Assembly: GCA_963931925.1 (NCBI GenBank)
Contig: OZ007575.1
Location: 36,651,850 to 36,715,849, forward strand
Length of the DNA stretch: 64,000 bases
Direction of reading: 5' to 3'
Source: Onchidella celtica
Taxonomy: Eukaryota; Mollusca; Gastropoda; Systellommatophora; Onchidiidae
Of the stretch, positions 1 to 56,523 are shown piece by piece. The position numbers were made by a program, and so were the translations under genes. Every line of letters starts with the position of its first letter. Position 1 is the stretch's first letter. The notes under the pieces were generated by a model. It saw only the letters and a list, made by a program, of their open reading frames with translations. It did no database searches and was not told the DNA's origin.

Positions 1-253
1 GTAAACACATCAGAATGTTGTGACATTTTTACACCCGGATCAGCCCCCAGGGGAGTGTCGTCCTCTTTACGTTTTCCATGTCTGGGCCCGTCAAGAGTCG
101 AATCTCGAGATTGGTACAGTATAATTATAAACAAGGACGAAGTATAGCTCCTGAATTTTTTTCCTGCCTTCCAGTAAAATTTGGTCCTTCCCAGGTATGC
201 GGTTCTTGGCAATATAATACTGTTGCTGTTAAATACTGTAGGAGACTATCTCT

Positions 254-690
254 ATAGGCCCATTGCGAATGACGTCACAGTGTGTTTTTGTTTTGTACTT
301 CCGACACCTAAAATGGCGGGTGGATCAGCTGACGAGTATAACTTCGAGATATGTCAAAGCGGTTAAAATGCCTGCTGGTTGCATTGCAGTTGACTGTTAT
401 GTCAGGGGTGGAAAGGATGGATCCAAGCTGGTCAGATTCCCTACCATCCGTGTAAACAAAGGAAAGGAAGTGAAAGAATTGACCGAATGTCTCCCATGTG
501 CGTGAACGCACGTGTCATTGTTTACTGTAGTGAGCTTTTTTTTTTTTTTTTTAGCTCGCCGCCGATTGGTTCGCGACGCCTGAAGTGCTCGTAGTGCAAA
601 TCAGCTAACGAATCAAAATCAATGCTACCATCGCCATAGTTAAGCGTCGGTCCTGACAGCTAAAATGGCCGATATCCGCAATGGGCCTAT
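254..690. mobile_element. Non-autonomous TIR DNA element carrying a THAP-like start
   Basis: The ends are inverted repeats: ATAGGCCCATTGCG begins at 254 and its reverse complement ends at 690. Inside is an ATG-initiated reading frame whose product starts like a THAP zinc finger (see 368-505). THAP domains are found in P-element-type transposases and in domesticated genes, so a deleted P-like element is the natural reading, but this is inference. I could not find a clear target site duplication. Confidence 0.5.
368..505 (+). pseudogene. THAP-domain N-terminal fragment (transposon remnant)
   Basis: Forty-five codons start MPAGCIAVDC and continue to a VRFPT block. The MP-x2-C-x4-C start and the downstream F-P are the first part of the C2CH THAP zinc finger. 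The frame stops before the later Trp and C-x2-H ligands, so no complete finger can form. It sits inside the TIR element 254-690 and is best read as a broken transposase start, not a host gene. The family call rests on a short motif. Confidence 0.4.
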
Positions 691-790
691 TATGAGAGCA
701 GCTATCTGTAATACATGGCATGAACTATTTCTATATAGACGTACATAATCATTTATTGTATATTTCTTCAAAGATCTGCTACAGACCCTG

Positions 791-1206
791 GAAACACGTT
801 GGTCTTAAAGGCGAGGTGCTCTCCTCTCATGCCGAAAATATCGGGCTCGAACCCGGTCGGTGCATTCACGTTGGGATTTTTTTTTTTTCGGGGGGGGGGG
901 GGAGTCCCAGTCCCAGATTCTATGTTAGGTAGGATCCAGCACCTAGTCTTCTCGGATAAGGACGAAAACCTCGAAGGGCCCGTTTGCATTTTGCGCACGT
1001 TAAGGATAGCTTGGCAGTTGGAAATCGAGAAGAGCATGTCGTCGAACAAGGCCGCTGCCCGGGCAACATTCTAAAAAAAAACACAACTAATCACTACCAC
1101 AAAAAAACACACAGAAGCAAAAAACAAGACAATTGATAAACCAAGAAAAGTGAGGTGTAAATGCTGAGAGCAGCGAACCTCCTAAAATAAAGACCTAAAA
1201 ACAAAC
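791..1206 (+). mobile_element. tRNA-derived SINE, diverged copy
   Basis: This copy shares its body and tail with the copies at 9611 and 12130. The head has a B-box-like GGCTCGAACCC and CTCCTCTCATGCCGA. The body has CACCTAGTCTTCTCGGATAAGG. The tail reads GTGAGGTGTAAATGC, then AGCGAACCTCCTAAAA. The A box is mutated and a homopolymer G run interrupts the head, so this is an old copy. Confidence 0.7.
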
Positions 1207-2724
1207 AAACAAAAAGCTGCCTGACTATGGAGGGTCTCTGATACACACTTGGTCTAGGAATTCTGGAGTAAGGTCCCGCTAAATCAGAGTCGGTCATGGT
1301 TGATGTATGTTGCAGCCTGTAAATAATTAGTTCGTGCTCAGAATTCACTTGGGCCGCTGCGAAATGGAAAAATCGAAGATAATTTAAAGGAAAGTCTAGA
1401 TCTGTTTAATTGGTAGTTTTCTTTTGGGGGAGGGGGGGGGGTATGCACGAGTATGTGTTTGTATGATTCACGGGTGGAAACAGTGAAGCTACCAGTTTTA
1501 CTTTCAGTAGAAACAAAAATATTTTAAGCCATTATTTCGTAAAGCACCCGTTTCTTCTGTAGTTCGATAACCCGTAGGGCGTACACAGCGAAGGGGATAG
1601 ATAATTTATAACAGATAGAATACCGGGCCAGCTGAATAGAATTACTAAGCGCATGTTGGGAATTTGTGTATTGAACCTTTGTGTAAGCATTACACAGTGC
1701 TGGGAAGACATGCCGATGGACGTGGGTGTTGATCAACAAGAGGGAGAGGAACTGGGGCTTTATTTGTAGGGAAGGGGGGGGGGGAGTTCTGTTTTCCAGT
1801 CATTTTTTCTGAGAGAGGAAGAGAAGGGTAGTAGTTCCTTTGACGGATAGGTAAATTAATACTTAATTTCTTGAGAAGTAAAAAAAAAAACAAACAAACA
1901 ACAAAACACTGCATTTTCCAAAAAGAAAACAGTTTTAGGAACATTGGCAAATTCCAGTATAGCTTGATTTCATAATGATTCATATGGCATGCCCATTCCG
2001 GATGTGGCAAAAGACCATTAATAAAAATTTTAGAAATATTTAACATCATGAAACCGTTTCTCCCTAAGATCTGTAGGAGCAGCTGTCCCGGTCAACTAAA
2101 TTTCACGACCGGCGAACATCATTGATCTTCGTCTCCTCTTTTTTTTTTTTCAAATTTATTTTCACACCCTGTTAAAATGGCATAAGAAAAAAAAAAGGGG
2201 CGGGGGGATGGAGTTGGGCCACAGAGTGCCGTTTCTACAAATTAACTTTACCTGTATTTCTTTCTGCAAACGTCGTCGGAATATTTAGCATTTCTACACC
2301 TTGTTAAAATCAGGCCACAACTTTTGTTTTTTCTCCCCTTCCCCTCTCCCAGATCCTGCTCTCGCTTAGCGCCATGACGCACACAGGTGATGTCTGCATT
2401 TGACGTGTTTCCGAGCGTGTGTTTTAGGCTTACCTAAAATTAGGTTCGGCTAAAGAACGGCAGACCTGTCATGCACAGTAAACGCCCCAAGTATGGAGGC
2501 CCGTGAGATCTGTGTTTAGAAATCCAGGCCTGTTAAAATATGGTGACGAGTTGTTGGAATGTTTTCTCAGCTACCAGGTTTCAAGACAGTCGTGTAGACA
2601 CCCCTAATCTCCGCTCTTTTCCTGTCGCTTTGTTCTTGTAATGCTGGCCATATGAGTTGCGCTATTTCAGGAATGTCTTGAAGAGCACCACGTCATTCCG
2701 AAGTCATTAAATTTATAAATCTGG

Positions 2725-2911
2725 GTTTTCATGTGTACGGAAACGGAGACGGCAACGGAAACGTCAAAAATCACTCAAGTAGTGAAATAGAATGAATATT
2801 TTCATGTGTACGTAAACACCGCTTCCGTACACATGGAAACCCTCTTTATTTTTACTACTTGGTGGATTTTGACGTTTCTCTCTGCTTTTCTGTTTTCGTA
2901 CACATGAAAAC
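2725..2911. mobile_element. Palindromic MITE, 187 bp
   Basis: The two halves are imperfect inverted repeats of about 55 bp. GTTTTCATGTGTACGG begins at 2725 and a matching CGTACACATGAAAAC ends at 2911; the motif GACGTCAAAAATCACT pairs with a diverged copy in the right arm. A middle segment at about 2800-2840 repeats the terminal motif again. There is no coding potential. The superfamily is not assigned because no clear target duplication is visible. Confidence 0.6.
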
Positions 2912-5900
2912 ACAGCCTAAGTGTTTTTATTTCTTGATCATGACTTTCTTTTTTCCTTAGTAGACATTCAGGAACTGCTGACATCTTCTCAGTTTCTCCA
3001 TCTCTAAGGATGAGCTTAAAATAAGAAACGGTCCTACCTTCTGATTTTACGTCGTTTCGAGTCTCAATTTGTGTACGGCACTCAAATTTCTGTTCATTTA
3101 GAACTATCGGGCACTACACGAATTTCATCCCCACATCTTCACTTTGATTCACGAAGATCTTTGGAGAGTTTGTTATTTTTTGTGGTTGTTGTCAACTGGA
3201 TCACTCATTATTATTCTCCCACCCCTCAGACTTATTTGTAGTGGGATTTTCTTTGTCGAGCGTGGGAGTAGACCTGTTTGATGTCAGTTGGCTTGCTTGT
3301 GGTAACGAGGTCATGTCTCTGCACTTTCGCTGGTGTCTGATCGAAGATCGGCTTCTAGTTGGGAAACCGGCAAAACCTATAACAGACCCTCAGCTCTGAA
3401 ATATTTTCCAGTGTCGCCACCGACTTGATTTTGGTTCAGCTACACAAAGCGTACTAGATGGTATTCGACAAGACTTCCTGTAGAGGGCCGCCCAATTGTC
3501 TCGCATTTCTGTGTGAATAAGAAATGTGCGAATTCTACTTGTGTTTCAGATGTGCAGTAAATTATTCCAAATAAAAATTGACTGGTTATTATCCTGTGAT
3601 TTTCTCCGAAATTCTGAGGTATTGTGGTTTTGTACGAAACTGACAATGAATGACCGACACTAACCGCTGAACAATACTGAGTTTTTATTTATGCCCAGTG
3701 TTACTCTGTGTTTTATGCCTGCTTTTCATGTGGATATTGAAGAAACTGGAAAAGATGGATAGTTCATTAGGTTGATTGAGGAAATAATGATCAGGTGAGT
3801 GGATTACTGAACTCGATTAAAAAAAAAAAGAAGAAAAATCCAACGAAAAACTGCGCAAAACTACGTCGTTATCACTTCTAAAACCGAACGCTATTTAAGT
3901 TATGAGGGTGTCTGATGGATCTGCTGGTTCAATATGAGTGTATTTCTAAAAGATTGTTGTTACTTGTACTTACAGTCCCCAAATTTTCTGCTCTAGGGGT
4001 ATGTATTTTAAAGCCCTTGTTGTGATTGCAAAGCTTGAAATCTCCTCCCGGAATACTCCTAACAACAACCTTAATTAATAATTCTTTCGGGTTTTGTTTC
4101 TGTCTTCCTCCTACTTTTTAGTTGAAAGGGTAAGGGGCCGGGTTAGGGATTCGATAAGATTTAGGGTTGGGGGTAATGACGGGAGTAGGGAGAGGTACGT
4201 ATACGTATGTGCCCCTAGTGCAAAACGCTTAGAGACCGTGCGTACAAGTAACAACAGCCTTTCTAAATACCTTGTCAAGGGACCGCGGTAGTTTACGTGG
4301 TAAGCTATATCTGAACAGTGAATTTTCTCTATTCGGCTTTGTAAGTCGACTCTAGTTCCCCAACAACTATCCTCCGAAAACATACGGCAAATACAAAAAA
4401 AAACAACAAAAAAACTCGAGACCGCAGATTATCATGAAACATTTTCACGGGAACTCCAGGTAAACTCACGACTGCCCGATGGAGTAGCCCACTTAGAGAT
4501 TGTAGAACCTCTGTATGTCTTCAGCATCACAAGTTGATTATGCATATCACGTAAACCTGGATGGCTGCGCACGTTTTGGTGTTTTACAGGTTAATTAAAA
4601 TGCACTTTCACTTTAGTAACTGCATTTCTTTTTTGTATTAGATGTACTAAAGTCATGAGCGGCAGCTGATAACTTCATATTGCTATTAATGTTTTGCTTT
4701 CCAATATGCGTCATGCACCAATAAAAATCTTCAGTGAAAATAACTTTGCACTTTAGGTTCATGATAGGGTTATTCTGTAAATGTGTGTCATTCTCATTAT
4801 TTAAAACAAAATGAGCGAATAAAATGATCACACTTGAAAGCATTGTTTACAAATTGCACTGAGGTACATCATGTGTCAGTAAACAAAGGGTTAATTGGAA
4901 TTAATTGACAGGGGCCAAGTTGTAGACAGTCACATTAGGTTTGCAAAACAGACGTGAATTTACTGAAGATAATTGATTATAAATAGTGTTATTTACGTTA
5001 CGTAACTGCTCTGTTATTCGGGCTCAGGGGTTGTCGTACGAATATGCAGAGAATCTAGCACGTAACATCTGCCTGGGTGGAAGTAGTGGAACACTAACTA
5101 GCATGTTGATACAACGATGCGTTAAAGCTCCAACTGTTTGTGTTTCCTGAATACGCCGCTTGTTTTGTGTGAACATCACATTGTTTACTGTCCTAATTTA
5201 AAAAAAATATATTTGCCTGAAGACGAGGTAAATACTTTACGCTAGACATGCAAGTATTAACGGCGCGCGGCAAGTGTGCCTTCGGCTGATTTGTTGTCCC
5301 AGGAAACCAATTAATTAACAAAAAATATGATTATTTCTTGGAGCTGAAATTTACATGGACAGTTACAGTGTGAATCTGCGTTTTCGTAGTGACATAGTTA
5401 CTACGATACCGTACATTGCCCACGACGAACTTCAACTGATTTGCAAAAACTCAGCCGGTTTTCTCTGCTTCCAAGTCTCTTTCCGATTACTCTGAAAACA
5501 CAAATACACAATGTCATTAGATGTTTATGTAGGCCCGTGCTAACGGACCTCATGCTTCAGATGGAGTTCAAAGGTTTTCAGCATAATTTCACTTTTATGC
5601 CTTGCACTTATCAAGGGTTGTCAAGGTTTTTGAATGCGTATATACTTGTATTGTTATCCGTATTCTTCTTATTGTTATCGTTTTTCAACATTGGCCTGAA
5701 TATTATTTTGATTATGGTTATTTTATTATCATTATTACTATTTATTTTTATTATTACTATCATTTAATTTGTGCGAAGAAACAAATAATTACTTATTAAG
5801 AAAAAAAAACACCACCACAAAAACTATGTACTTAGACCCGAAATTTCCAAACTGGCAATAATGAAGTTCATTTCGAGTTGTTGACGATATACAAACTTTT

Positions 5901-5920
5901 GTTTGTTTGTTTGTCTACAG

Positions 5921-48930
<43,010 letters not shown>

Positions 48931-49384
48931 TACAAAAAACTTCGTTAATTTGTCATTATATCTTTGAGTTTGCTTGGCAGCACAGAGTGTTTTTGTTTTC
49001 TTTTACTGTTGTTATAATGTTTATTTTGAACACTGAATTGGTTCACTGGAGACCTTCTTCCAAGTCATTGGATGTAAGCATTGGAGAATGATGTTGCATG
49101 CTCTTCAACGTGTGGTTATGTTAATGACAAGTAGGTGGCAGTTCTTGACCCAGATTTTCTTTGCTTTGGAGTCTTCAGGTACCACTTAGGAATTCAGACA
49201 CATGTGACCACACTGTGCAAATGAGACAGAAATATATGGAAATATTGACAACAATCAAGCTACAACAACAGCACTGGAGACAGAGGAGAGCAAATACTGA
49301 TCCTTTTATGTGATCAAAAAAATATTTCTGCTTTGTACAAGAATATTGAATATCATGTAGGAGAAGTCTAAACTCTGCCAGCAT

Positions 49385-49460
49385 CTCATGTCAGTCCAAT
49401 TTAGATTTGTATAGGATTTCCATAGGATCGGTAGGACTATGACAGGGGCAGATTTCCAGC
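49385..49460 (+). mobile_element. CCAGC-ended TIR element, fragment
   Basis: TTTAGATTTGTATAGGATTT, then CCATAGGATCGGTAGGACTA and GGGGCAGATTTCC match the left half of the family seen whole at 60952. Truncated at both ends. Confidence 0.6.
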
Positions 49461-49737
49461 ATCATCTTAATCTTTTCATTCAACAGAATCTGTGTCTAGC
49501 CACACAACACCATTAGATAACAGATTATGTTTTGGTGTATGCTTACTCTTTTCACATTGTACAGCTCCCATGTTGTGCCTTCCCTCTGAATGCTCTTATT
49601 TCGTATTAAACATTCCCTGTAGATGCATGATTTTTGGGTAAATTTAGGAACCCAGGAAAAATCTCAGAGTAAACTTAATCTAAGACTAGCAGCATCAGGA
49701 CATATATTATTGAGAGTTAAAAACGGGAAAATAATAA

Positions 49738-49942
49738 TGTTTTGTACACAAATATGTAGACGGCCGACAAAATGAGGCACTTTGTGCATTGTGGTGGTAT
49801 GGAGATGTTGGTATCACCAAATAGATTATTCAAAGCCTTTTCATTTGGTAAAAAAAATATTGCTATAATTTAATTAGCAGAGAAGATATTGCCTCTCAAT
49901 GACAGGAAGTGACACAATCACAGTTAGGAGAAAAATGCAATG
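49738..49942 (+). repeat. Inverted repeat arm, partner at 56985-57188
   Basis: About 200 bp whose reverse complement occurs 7 kb downstream. Landmarks here are GACAAAATGAGGCAC, GATGTTGGTATCACCAAATA and GGAAGTGACACAATCACAGT. A partial further copy of the first motif is at about 56763. Confidence 0.75.
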
Positions 49943-50148
49943 CAAAACTTAGCAACCTTGAGCTTTGAGCATGGTGGTGTAAAAGGTTGGGCAATGAGTC
50001 CTGTAAAGCGAGTTACTCAGTTGTGGCACAAGATGATGTTAAAAAGGTTAAGGTTCTTCACATTCTGTGGTGATAAATTGTCTTAACTCTGCTTGCTTGT
50101 GTGTATGGTCACTTGGAGAGGTATTTCATGTGTGGGTTTTCACAGAGA

Positions 50149-50154
50149 AATAAA
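50149..50154 (+). promoter_or_regulatory. Candidate poly(A) signal for MYRF
   Basis: First AATAAA after the stop codon, 1.2 kb downstream, followed by a T-rich stretch. Alternatives are at 50635-50640 and 50832-50837. Confidence 0.35.
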
Positions 50155-50396
50155 CAGATTCTTTCACTTTGTATATATACAGATTGATTTAACTCTTGTT
50201 GAATCAAACATTCCATATTCTGTTGTTTATTTGGACCAAATTTGTTAACCTTACATGACTTTATTGTTGTTTTTGAGTTTTGTGCCAAATGCCTGGAGTG
50301 CCTGAGAAGACCAGTACTATTTTATCACTGCACTGGAAATTACCTTTGCTGCAGTTATATTTATCATTTTTTCCTGTAAAATTTATGTTACTTGCC

Positions 50397-50603
50397 CAGC
50401 CAGCATCCCTATATCAATCTGACATAGATTTTTACAGAATTTCCATGGGGTAATGAATAATACTGAAGGGGCAGTTTCCCTCGTCAATCCAATGGCGGCG
50501 CAATGTCGTAAGCAGCAGACCCATGTCGGAAAGATGTCATTCCTATGAGCAAATCTGGGGCTATTCCTGTGCTATCAGATTGATGTAGGGTTCATGGCTG
50601 AGT
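50397..50603 (+). mobile_element. CCAGC-ended TIR element
   Basis: CCCAGCCAGCATCCCTATAT begins it; the middle has GGGGCAGTTTCCCT and GATGTCATTCCTATG; the right end is worn (TTCATGGCTGAGTG). Confidence 0.7.
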
Positions 50604-51351
50604 GAATGCATCACTTATGTCGAATGCCATGTTAAATAAATTTCGCATTCTCAGCCGAATATTATCATTCAGATATGCCAAGAAAAAAAAGACAACACAT
50701 GTTTTTCCTTAATTGGCAAGTCATCATGAGCTATTTTTTTCATTCAAAATGATTGTATATTTTTTTTAAAGTGTTTGTTTTTATTTAGAATATTATTGAT
50801 ATGGAAAGTGAACCCAAACCTTTTTATAGAGAATAAAATATTTGAACGCAGCAGTTTCCTCACTCAGGAATTTTCAGATTATTTATATGAAATTGGTGAC
50901 TGAGATTGCCATTTAAATGTGAGGTGGCCTAGGGAAATGTCCATCTTGCCATTTTTTTAAAAAGAATTGGGTTAAAGGTATACTATGAAAGTACATACTT
51001 TCCTGAGAAGAATGCACTGTATTTCATATAAAAATATTGAAAAATACCAAGCTATGGCTATTTCAAAGTGGCAAGGGAGAAAAAAATCACCTTTGAGAAA
51101 AATGCATTTAAAGTTTACGTAAGTTTCAAAAAACTATTAGATTGGATCAGAAACAATGAAAAAAAAACAACATATTTATAGGCAGAATTTATTAAAATCC
51201 TTTTGCCCAGACATAAAGAAATGATTGAGGAATCTGTTTATGCTCTATTTTGGGCTCTATCTCAAAAGTGTCAAGGGCCATTTCTCTAGAGCACCTCACA
51301 AATGAAGAGAGTAAAATGATTTATAGTTTTCTTTTGGAATGCAGCAAGACA

Positions 51352-51535
51352 ATGGAAATTTTGAGATGTTGCCATTGTAATGGAAAGGTTCCATATAATC
51401 CTGAATCACATGATAATGAATTATCGTGTAAACATAAGGTCAGTTTTGCTTCCAGTCTCAAAGTGGGGAAAACGGCACCTTCTCCAACCAAGGATGATGT
51501 CAGTGGAAGCTGAGGTTAGGTTGATCATGCTTCCT
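51352..51535 (+). repeat. Duplicated 185-bp block, copy 1
   Basis: It matches 53477-53660 almost base for base, from GGAAATTTTGAGATGTTGCC to GGTTGATCATGCTTCC. The frame across this copy (51250-51513) is longer than the frame in copy 2, but has no recognisable domain. Confidence 0.85.
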
Positions 51536-53153
51536 TAGTGTCTCTTCTGTGTATTTTCAAAACACTTTCATGATTAAAATGCCTAAAGAAGTTAAATATG
51601 ACTCCAATTGATGATCAAATCCCACTAAAATCACTGATTTGACCAGACGAGACATGCATGTTCATTTTGCTGGTATGAACAACATTTGAGCTTTAGAATA
51701 GAACAAACTGGATTGTGTCGTTGAACTGTGTCTTGTAGTTTCCATATGTAACTCTCATGCTTTGTAAAACAGAGACTGGCACACATCTTGTGATGTTTCT
51801 GCTGAGATTGATGTTATACTCAACCAGCTTTTTATATTTTCTCCTTGCTTTATACAGAAGAGTTTAATTAACAACTGTTTACAAATCTATTCAGCTTTAA
51901 CTTCCTTTCATTTATACTCATCTTTTCTGGTGGAAATACTCCCAATGAAATTTTGTTGTCGTTTTTGGAGATGGTACACAAAACGCACTTGATATTTTAC
52001 AACATTTATCGTGTAATTGTAAAAAATAATGATCTACAATGTGGAGTGCATGTCCTAATGAATGGTGAAGATCAGTGAAAAAATTATAACCCAAGTACAT
52101 TTTAAGTGATATTTAGAAAATTCGGTGATTTGTACCCATTTAATAAGCTATTTTCTCATACATATAGGTCTCCTGGTAAAAACTACAAGCGTACACAACT
52201 GTTACTATGTCAGATCAAACTGGTGGCAGAGAACGACACACAAATTAGGTTTAAGTTATCAGTATCATAACTTCTGTAATGCTTGTAAGCTTTCAGACAG
52301 GAGTAAGAACTCAGGGCAAACGAAAACTTTGACGTAGGCTTGTCTTCAGTTTTGGTGATTCAGATCTTTTAGGTCTATTTTATTGAAAGAAACAATTCAA
52401 ATATATCATTGTTTGCAGTTTCTCTTCACCTGGAAAACAATTCAATATTTTTTTGATTCATTTCACTAGAAGAAATAATTAAAAAGTTGTATTATTAGAT
52501 TCATTTTGTTTTTAAGAAATTATAATTCCATACTGCCATAATTTCAGTTCAAGAAAATAATGCATCGGGCAAGATTTATGAAGTGAATGAATGAGTTTGA
52601 GAGTCAAACCATATTGGAATTCATATTGACGTTTGATTATTTCAAGTGTGAAAAGGATTTATTTTGCATTCATGTATTGTAGTTTCTCATACTCATATTT
52701 TACATTGATGTATTCATTTCACATATTTTATGTTTGTATTACACCAGATTAATGGCTATGTTAAAACTCATTGAATTTATCACATCTGTTATGCCGACTT
52801 TGCATATTTTGTATATAATACATCAATAAGATATTAAAAAAAATATAGCCTGTGTCTCAGACTGTTCTGAATGAAAATGTAAAATTACACCTTGCTGGGG
52901 ATTTCATTTGTTCTTCAACTAAGAACTCAAGACTTTATACATAAATTATACATGTTGTCTAGCCTTTCAAAATGAGCTGCCTTCATGCTGATGTATTCCC
53001 CCCAAAAATATATCATGGAGGAATTTTGTTTCATTATTGTTCTTTTTTAATGCTGCTTTAATAATGGCATGGCTGAGGATCTTCTCATTTATTCGGCGGT
53101 CATTGTGATTTAGAGAGAAAGGAGGGAAGGACTTCATTTGCAATAATTTCAAC

Positions 53154-53352
53154 CCAGCCAGCAACCCTACATCAATCAGATGTAGAGTTTATGTAAGATT
53201 GGTAGGCCTATCTTCTTAAGGCCAGGTCCCCTATATCAAACAGAAAGTGGTGCAATGTCATAACCAGCAGATCTCCGTAGGGAAGGTGTTATTCCTGTGT
53301 GCAAACTTGACATCAATCCTACATGTTGGATGTCCATCAGGTTGCTGGCTGG
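53154..53352 (+). mobile_element. CCAGC-ended TIR element, about 199 bp
   Basis: CCCAGCCAGCAACCCTACAT at the left and GGTTGCTGGCTGGGA at the right are inverted ends of about 15 bp. The core has GATTGGTAGGCC and GTTATTCCTGTGTGCAAACT. Confidence 0.85.
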
Positions 53353-53476
53353 GAGAGGGACGAATTTTTTTTTTTCATTATGGAAAGGATTTTTTAGTAT
53401 ATGTTTCAGTTGTTCCAACAGTGTCTAAGATTTAAAAGAATAAATTATTGAGGCCTTGGCAATTGAGATTGGAAGT

Positions 53477-53660
53477 GTGGAAATTTTGAGATGTTGCCAT
53501 TGTAATGGAAAGGTTCCATATAATCCTGAATCACATGATAATGGATTATTGTGTAAACATAAGGTCAGTTTTGCTTCCAGTCTCAAAGCGGGGAAAAGAC
53601 ACGTCTCCAACCAAGAATGATGTCAGTGGAAGCTGAGATTAGGTTGATCATGCTTCCACA
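53477..53660 (+). repeat. Duplicated 185-bp block, copy 2
   Basis: Direct copy of 51352-51535, 2.1 kb downstream. Differences are few (for example AGTCTCAAAGCGGGG versus AGTCTCAAAGTGGGG). Confidence 0.85.
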
Positions 53661-56523
53661 TGCGTATAATGCATATTTCGTGTAGGAGCCCACTATTTCA
53701 TGCAAAATCATATGCAAGCCGATTTTGGTATGTGTAGGCCTGAATATTTTTATTGATTATATAGGTCTTATTTGACTTTGAAAAGGAATACAGTGGCCAA
53801 TTGAGGGCAGAACTTTGCTATTAAGGAGCAGCATTATACCAAGATATAATTTGTTGTTATTGATGTTGGTATTGTTGTTGTTGCTTATGATACTTTGACA
53901 TTATATTTGTTAATGGACCTGCTCTTATGTAACGTTTGTGATGACATTTTGTACAATGTCATTTTGCACAATATACAACTTGTAATATGTAAATAGAATA
54001 ATGAAAGAAGTGAACAGAAAAGAGATTCCTTTTGTTTTGTTAACATTTACCACAATTTTGAAGAATCATGTTTTCTTATAAACATTCCAATTCATTCATT
54101 CTACACTGATCTTTCATGAAAGTTTGAAGACAAAATGCTAAAACTTAACTCAGCATGAAAACCAACAACTCACTCTTTTTAAGCTAGAGCCATGTCTCTA
54201 GAACTGGACTTGACCGTATGATACACGACATGAACACAATTAGCTTGACCCTACTTTGCCAGGGGTGGAATTACTGTCACTGCCACGAGCTTTTGAACTG
54301 CAAGTAGTAATCTCTTGTAAATTTTCTGTAAACCTGGATGACCCAGCAAACTATTTTAAAAAGTTCAATTTCTCTCATTCTAGCAAAATATTATAAAAAC
54401 CACAGAAAAACTGTGGGGTCGCAGCAGGACTATAAGCAATGTCAAAATTGGGCAAAAAGAAAAAGTTGTATGTAGCAAAGCCCTGTGTAAGAAATAATAC
54501 CCAAACGATACAGTGCAAAACTAAAAGGGAAGACAGAAAATGTTAGATATTTCGGCTTTCGCCTTTATCCAGAAAAAAAGGAAAAAAGGAAGAAAAATGG
54601 AACATGGAACAGATAAAACAATCGAACAATAAAAGAATATGTGTACTTATCTGCGAGTTCTTGCTTGGTCAGCAGCACAAAAGCACGTCTGCCAATGTAT
54701 GGAGGCTCGAAGTGATGCAGCAATATTTCTGGCAGCACAGCGTTGAAATTTAGCTGATTTAATTGGATAAAGACAGTAAGTGGGTTAACTGACTCACTAT
54801 TGCAAGTCACTCTAAGCAGTTCATCCGAAAAAAACCCATTCAAATAGTGCGTGAAAATTATGCAGAGAAATTTTCTTTGTTTGATGACCAATAATTGGGC
54901 AGTTTACCACATTTCTCCAAAGCTCCTTTTCAGCCATATCACTGATCACTGTGTTTGGAAGAGGACAATGAATCCCCTGAAAGGAACTAGCTGGAAATGA
55001 AAATGGATGGGTAACTGAGATACTTAATCTTGTGAACATGTAATCCAGCTTATCGCAGCGTTCCTTCAGTAATCATGATATTTTTGAATTTGAACAAAGA
55101 TGTCAGTAAACTTTGGATAAAACGCCTTACATGAGCCAGAGAGAGAAAAAGCTCCATCCAGAATTATTGGAAATTTCATTCAAAACTGCAGTACTCTTGT
55201 AAAAGTCATGGATTTAACCCATTATGGCCCAGTGTTTATTATCAGAAACATATATCACCGGATCCCAAATGCTTCACGTTTGGGGCAATTTCTCATTGAT
55301 CAATTTATCATTTTTATAATAAATAAAATACTTTATGTTTGCATATTTGACTTTTTTAAAGAGAAGTTTTGGGTAAGGCCTTTTACATCTTGGCATTAGA
55401 GGGTTAAGTCTTGATAATGATTGGCATGACAGTGTAATTTCAATGAAAATTTTCTCAGGGCCTCAAACACAGAGATCCACGAGGGTTATGGTTTTGGGGT
55501 CAAAAGAAAAGCTTATCAGACAGGATGACTGATAGTTCACATGCTGAGCAAAGTTACTAAACAGTTTTATTTTGAAACTTTTCACCTCATACTTTCCATC
55601 AGTTGTTTTCTTTCAACTGCCTGGCTTCATTGAGCTAGATATGGACAGATTACTTATGTTTCCAATAATTCTGTACTTAATCATTAGCTACTTTATATCA
55701 CAGGAGAGGAACAACACTGACAAAATGAAATGTAGGACAAAGAATTGGTAACCTCTTGTTAACTCTTGTTTTTTTTTCACTGTCTCTTTTGTTATGAAAA
55801 AAAAAAAATGTTAAAATTTGTCTCTGCTCATAGTTTTTATCATTAATTTCCAAACCAATAAACTGTGCAGGGAGGAAAAGGTTCGGCCATTTACTAAAAA
55901 ACTGTAGAATTTGCTTCTGCCCACCGTATGTTATCTAGTGAGGAAAGTAGAATCTTAATTGTTTTGCAGTACACAGCACCCAGTTTGTTTTCTTTTGAAT
56001 GGGATGCTGTTAAAAAGCATAACTGGTACAAAGAATACAAATCAAGTAAAGAGCACAATTGATTTATAAAGTTCCCAATTATGTGATGGTTACAAGAAGT
56101 TATGTATTCATTACTTTATGTTTCTATCCATCAAACTCTGATTTTAACATTTTTATACAGAGCACAAAAAAGTGATCAAATGTTGATGAGCAAATCTTTA
56201 AATTTCAGGAAATGGATCATGTGAGACTTGGAAATAGTTGATTTTGTTTCTCCCACTGATGCCATTGTCATGTGTGTCTTCATCACAGTCATCTGTCTTT
56301 ACATCATTTCCCATGAATGTTTCAACTTGTTTCTCTCTACCTAATTACACAAAAAGTGTATTTAAGATGAATATCGCATACATGTAAAAAGTTTTGCTTT
56401 TCTAATGCATAAATTATATACATACAAATGTTGAACATGAAAATGCAAAAGAACCTGATCAAATCTGTTAATACAGTGCATTCCTGTTTCAAACCATTGC
56501 TTATATTTAAATATATGCTTTAA

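Larger units (their letters stand above)
1..5920. other. Upstream intron or 5' flank of MYRF, no exon seen
   Basis: The first exon that can be seen starts at 5921 with a base that completes a split codon, so at least one coding exon lies upstream. I looked here for the acidic N-terminal exons known from vertebrate MYRF and found nothing convincing; they probably lie before base 1. The stretch holds a TIR element with a THAP-like fragment (254-690), a SINE (791-1206) and a palindromic MITE (2725-2911). From about 2912 to 5880 I see only unique AT-rich sequence with homopolymer runs. Confidence 0.7.
48931..50175 (+). other. Putative MYRF 3' untranslated region
   Basis: The sequence after the stop is unique, has no exon-like frame and runs to the first canonical AATAAA at 50149. 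Where the transcript really ends is not visible from sequence; further signals at 50635 and 50832 could extend it. Confidence 0.4.

Noticed and set aside
51250-51513. An 87-residue frame ending in SPTKDDVSGS
   Set aside because: The 3' part is the duplicated block, whose second copy does not keep the frame open upstream.
54565-55039. Overlapping minus-strand frames (for example with LLTKQELADKYTYSFIVRLF)
   Set aside because: No domain is recognisable, the frames are broken relative to each other and the region has simple-sequence ends. It may be an old retroelement piece, but I cannot support it.
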